31,765 bases of DNA from assembly GCA_946803715.1 (NCBI GenBank), contig CAMPET010000061.1, forward strand, positions 286,330 to 318,094, given 5' to 3'. Position 1 is the first letter of the stretch. The number at the start of each line of letters is the position of its first letter. Shown piece after piece: positions 22,501-28,500 of this stretch. The position numbers and the translations under genes are program-made. Below the pieces are notes generated by a model that did no database searches, was not told the DNA's origin, and was given only the letters and a program-made list of their open reading frames with translations. The stretch is from Beroe ovata (lineage: Eukaryota; Ctenophora; Nuda; Beroida; Beroidae).

Positions 22501-25500
22501 TGAGAATTGTACACATTCAACAGAACACAACAGAAAAAAAAGTTCAGAGAATGAAACAGCAGCAGGGACAACGCCCCATATATTCGATATAAAACTGAAA
22601 TAGCACTGAGAGTGTGACGTCACTGTGAGGTAATTGGGATAATCTGTCAATATAATCTGCCATTATTCTGATAAATTGGTGAAAGCTATAATTGCCACCA
22701 CAGTGCACTAATTGCACGGGAACAATGAACTGAAGGTGGCGAATATTGATCAATTTGAAATCAGATCATTGAATAAGATCTCTATGTAGACATTGCACCA
22801 AAAAACACCTCATTGTCAATAGAAGGAAGGTACTGTTTCCGCATAATACATCAGAGTATCTCGCGTGCAAAACAGAAACGCCCGCATTATAAATCAAGCT
22901 ATATGTATCAGACCACGCCCTAACTTATAGCCTGAAATACACCATGGATCGATGTAGGTACTACTCATGCGTGGCTATTTTAGTAACACTCATTGTAACC
23001 TTGACAACGTGGTTGCAAGCCACGTGCTAAGCAACATTGTTAACGAGACCGCACCCGTTATTGCAGTCTGCCGTAGCGAAACCTGTGACCTACTCAATGA
23101 TGGTCAATTCTATAACTGATACGATGTTATGTTTCTGTTAATTGTTGCTTGATTTTGCCATGAAAAAAGTTAGCTACAAATTTAAATGGGAAATAGAAAC
23201 GCGCAGCAAAACAGCAGATAAAATGAATATAGAGAACCAATTGGGCAAGGAATACACAATGACTACGTTTACAGTAATTGCACAGTATCCATGAGAGACC
23301 AACTAGAGCACCTACACAAAACAAACACACACACACATGATAAAGAACTGTTTAGAGCGGACGCGTCGTATTTAAACCAGGACTTTCACGTCACTGATCC
23401 CGTCTATATGATATAGAGGATGGATCTCATAACCGGAGTAATGATTCCTTATATGGGCATAATGAAACACTCCTAGCATCAATGACCTGATATGGAGAAA
23501 ATTAGTCACCGCCTATATCTGGTTACAAACGGGAAAATGACCGGTGCAGTTTACCATTGACTAAATCACCTAAATCAACTGTAGACAATCACTGGTAAGA
23601 CATACCAGAAAGACCACTCTTATAAACAAAGCCTGTCCTCAGTTGCCGTAAAATTTTGGAAAAACGAATGTGAAGGGTTTGGATAATGAGTTTGGGGGCT
23701 TGGAATCAACAATAACTGTGCTGCAATAAGTATAATACATGCCTAATCCTGAACAAACTTGCAACAGTGCACAGAATATACATCGCAAACATGGAGGAAC
23801 TGAGTTTAACTTTGTTCAATATGAGATGTTATATTATCGTAAGAAGAAGAGTGGAAGTGAGGTATGAACAAGAGTGGAAGTGAGGTTAATATACGCGGAA
23901 CAAGAGAAAGGGGAGTGGGACAATGGAACAGTCACCAGCTGCTGCTGCTCCAGCTACCATCTCGGGTTACCATGGTAACACGTGTGACGACCAATAGGAA
24001 CCATGGGATTCTGCCACGTGACATATGGTGACCAATCACAGCACGATATGAGATATCAGCCCTCTGTGTATATTATAGTAGCCGGGGTTTCGAGTGACCA
24101 AATTTGCGGCGCGAGGAATTCCTAATTTGAAATGAACTCCGTCAGATAATTTTAAATATGAGGCTGTGATCATATCGAGGACTCCTTCCAATTATTTGCT
24201 TTTGCTGGAAAAAAATCCGAATGATATAAGGAAACTCAATAATTTCACGGGTTTTATAGAGACTCCATAATGGAGTAAAAATGAAATTTATATATGAGTG
24301 ACGCAATTATCTCGATGCTACAACAAACAGCGGGATGCAGCACAATTCTGAGTGTCAACTAGGAAGCAAAATAGGAATGATAATTCACATGAGTGTGTGC
24401 GACGGGGAGAAGGAATGCGTTGTGACGTCACAATGTATGCAATTCATGTATGACAAATTCAAATTGGATTATCTTTCATCTGAACCTCGGTACAATGTAG
24501 GATTGCAGCGGAATTTCCGCGTTAATCAGTGGGGAAATGGAACTCGATAATTGGAAAGATGGGAATTTTGTCAGTGCAAGCATTTCAAAAATTCGAATGT
24601 AACTGACGGTTTATTGGTCATGTGGATCAAAAAGTATGCGAAACAAAATGAATCTCAATACAGTGTACGAGGTGGGAATACAATGTCAGCTGGCTAGAGA
24701 GGGGTTATTTAACTCGATCAAATGATTTTATGGGAATTGGTAATCCGATTATGCATCCAATCATAGGACTAAACGGCCGATACAGAATAAAAATAAAAAA
24801 GATGAAATTAGGTACAGTACACGTATACACACGGGAGAGAAGACACAAATCTTGTAATACGACCAGTGAAAGAGAGAGAGAGAAGACCCGAAACTTGATA
24901 TTCTCTGATCTGATTGGATGATGTAGAGTCTGATTGAATCAGCTGAACATGACCACGCAGTGTAAACTGTAACCAGTGATATGGGGGATTATAGCGGAAT
25001 GAATCGAAATTTGTAGGTTGGACAAACGCATTCGCTGTTGTGGAAGCTGTGAGGACAGTTACGAAAAGTCCTTCTTTCTTGGTTGGATATTGGATCATAT
25101 AAATGGCCAAGACAAGCCGTTGCCCATAGATGGTATTTTATTCGTGACAGTGGTTTAAATACCAGTGACAGACACAAAGATTTAGTTAATTGGTCGAGGA
25201 GTATGAATCCATCAAACCTGTCAAATAGTATGTAATGTGACAGCAAAATAAAAATTTGGAACTCATAGTGTTCTTCGTCCTTGTTTGATAAACCAAGTCC
25301 TGATATCATATCTGGTGACACCCATCTCCTCACTCAGCCTCCTCACTCTGCTAGGTGAGAGGTGAGGTGACTTGGTGAACTCCTCCGAGAGGTGGGATCT
25401 CTGGGTGAAGGAGAGAGAGGTGGTGGAGGGCCGTGATCGTTTCTTAATCTTCCCAAATGAGGGGGGTGAAGGGGGATGAGAGCGCTGCATACTTGTGTTG

Positions 25501-28500
25501 GGGTACGAGGTGAGGCTGGGGGTGTCATTTCGACTTGAGGATCTGGCTGGGGGTGTCGCGATACCATGGACAGGATCTATGCTGACACCTGGTGTGTCAC
25601 CAGGGAGTATCAGTGACAGGGAGGATGAATCTGGTGGGAAGAAAATTCTGGGAGGTGAGGAGGGATGACGGTTGCTAGGTGATGACGTCATATTGAGGGG
25701 AGATGACGTCATCACCGGAGTGGAGGTTCGGAGAGGGGATGGCGAGGAATCATTAGGGGTAAGGATTGGTGACAATATGTTATCAAAGAGAGAGGAATTA
25801 GTGGTGTCAAGGGTCGGTGTTGGTGGTGTTCCGCGTGATGTTAGTCGGAGAGGCGGTGTCAAGCAGCAGTAGGATGATGTGTTGCAGGAGTAGGGTGGTG
25901 TCAGGAGGGGTGAAGGAGGACTTGTGTATGAAGGGAGATCAAGAGGAGAATCGGGAATATCATAGTTGAGGTCATAAGACAGGGCAAGACAAAGGGCGGA
26001 AGAAGACATAATTTCTGATGTTGTGGGATGAACATATGTCTTATATACCACCAGTCGGTCTAGAGTTCTCGTCTCATGTCACGCGGCATAGTAACCAATC
26101 AACGTGCATACTGCATAACTGCAGTGTCACATGACCTCAGCGCGAGTCTGCTGTAGGTGTGACTGGAATCCCATACTGGGTCTCATTCGATCCCCATGCA
26201 GAGGGTCACATAACACTGATAAAATAGTGCAGGCATCCAATTATGGCAATAGGTGACAAAGATTAACCAATCTCAATTCTGATGGGAAGCGGTAGCTGAA
26301 GTCGCTCTGAAGTCAGCAGCGGAACATGATAGAATGTCGAGACGCAAGTGAAAATGGTTATAAAATCATCTTATTCCCATTATACTGCTTGACAATATAC
26401 AAGAATACATCGCACTTTTAACATTTCCATCACAGATTTTCGTGATTATACACGCACACACACATACACACATAATATTGTCAAAGTTGCATAATACGCA
26501 GCTGTGCCCAACCTATGTTATCAGCATAAACCCAATAACTGTAATAATCATGACCTACCTTATTGAGGTTGTTCTGAAGTCCGAAAGATAGATTGCGGAG
26601 GGCACCGAGAGCAGACAGAGACACTTCCTCCTCAGCTTGGAGAAGACGAACTAGGATTGGGATACAACCGATATCCCTGTGAGGAGGAGATGAGCAGGGG
26701 GTGGGGAGGGGCGAGGGTGAGGAGGGGGCGAGGGCGAGGGGTGAGGGGGTGATAGGTGTGGAGGTGAGGGGTGAGGTGAGATGAGGAGGTGGGGAGATCC
26801 TCTCAGGTAAATGAATACTTCAATACCATCAGTACATATTGTCATGAAATATTGCCATAAGAATAAGCATTCGGCTACTACTAGTGGTAGGTATCTACTA
26901 CTGTAGTAGTAGGCTAGCAGTATTTAATGGAGTGAGTAACGCTACTAAATGAGTCATCGCGGAGTCGTATTCATATTGCGAACCTGATTCTGTTCTTCAT
27001 ATGGTCCTGGTTGTACGCCAGATGTTGTATACACCCAGCTGCACTACTCAGCAACTTCCCATTGGTTGCTGTTGTCAGGATTTCCAATAGGTGAGGCAGG
27101 TCAAGCTGCGTTTCGGTGTTGTGCTGCGCGGCGTGTGATGACGATCCTGCGGTAGGGGGAAGGGTATTTATACCATATATGGGCAATCTCCTTATCTCCT
27201 TATATAGGCAAATCTCCTTTTTATGGGAAATCTCCTTATAAGGGCAAAATCAATGGCCAGAGAGTAAAGGAAACTGCTTCACCGTCGTATAGATTCATCA
27301 GGACAGTAATTGCAGAAGAGTATATTTTACCAGAATGAGGACTGTAACAGCACTGCAATCTCTTGGCTCTGATGAATCGCAATGTCTGCCAGTTATCGGC
27401 AATGATAATATCGGACAAACTCAGTCCTTGGTAACACCACATGATATCACACAGAATACAGAGTTTGGGGACAGCGGTTCAGTTATATATCCCGATAGAT
27501 CCTGTTAGATATCCGCCGTTACCGTAGTAACAACAACACGTGAGCCACTGTTGTTGCTCCAGGAGATACTCCGCAAAACTGGCGTCAATCTGTCCCAGAG
27601 AGAATGACCATGCAGTCACTCTTACTCGTGACTGTTATATGACCGAGCAAGCTGAGCCGCGCGGCTCAGGAAATGATACCTATGCAGTGACACTGACAAG
27701 AGTAGTACACACTATATAATAATAGAGCACTTTTATAGAGAGAAATGGGAGAGAAAAGAGGGAAACAGGAAAAATGTGAAAATTAACATTTAAATACAGC
27801 TAGCTGCCAGTAGCACTGATACGGCCGGGGAATGCTGATTTATACAGGATATAATACAAAGTGTCGGCGAGTATTTGTGTGTGTGTTTTGATCTAATTTC
27901 AGGAGGAGTCATAGCTATGCTTTGCGGAAGTGGAATTATTCATGCCCTTGATGACCTCTTAAATTGGGTCAAGAAATTATAGAATGTGATAATTTAGGCT
28001 GGGGAAATTGAATTGTAATCGAGATCAAAGCAGTTAGCAAAGCTATTTGGCATCAGGAATTCAAAGCAAGGAGTCTCGATGAAGAGATCATAATGGAAAC
28101 CATGACTTCTTTTAGAATTATATAAAGGTCGAATTTTCACAATCCATGATCAATTATCAACTCATTATCCCCTAATTATCCCCTAATTATCCAATCACTA
28201 ATTACCTTGCACGCTATGCTCATCTGAGTGGTGTCGGTACTGGGAGTTGTGTATTGCTCGTTTAGCCATGCTGATTCTGGAAGTGTTTGTGGTACGGGAA
28301 CACTCGCTCATCGGAGAGTGACTCCTACCTGGTCTCTGAGGGAGAGGGGATGAGTGGGAGAGGGGGTGAGGGGGAGAGATGGGGAGAGATGTGGGAGAGG
28401 GGGTGAGTGGGAGAGGGTCAGGGAGTGGGAGAAGGGAGGGTGGGGGAGAGGGCGTGAGGGAGTGTTGGAGGGAGGGGTGATAGATTGAGGTTGGGGGCGT

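Larger units (their letters stand above)
20894..25136. other. central part of catenin intron 5: no coding exon recognised
   Basis: Mostly AT-rich. It contains the 41-bp palindrome, the promoter-like cluster at 23966-24077, CRE palindromes at 22615 and 24423, an X-box match at 22995-23008 and short TATACA-rich repeats. I looked for SH3 or other Cas-type exons upstream of the docking-protein exon and found none by eye. Confidence 0.5.

Noticed and set aside
24335-24550. 71-codon plus-strand frame downstream of the promoter-like cluster
   Set aside because: No family resemblance, and several ATGs would precede it in the transcript; chance length in this composition.
26651-26845. Minus-strand Pro/Ser-rich frame (PHPSPPHLSPPHP)
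   Set aside because: It is the polypyrimidine tract of intron 4 read through; the acceptor at its end and the armadillo exon after it explain it better.
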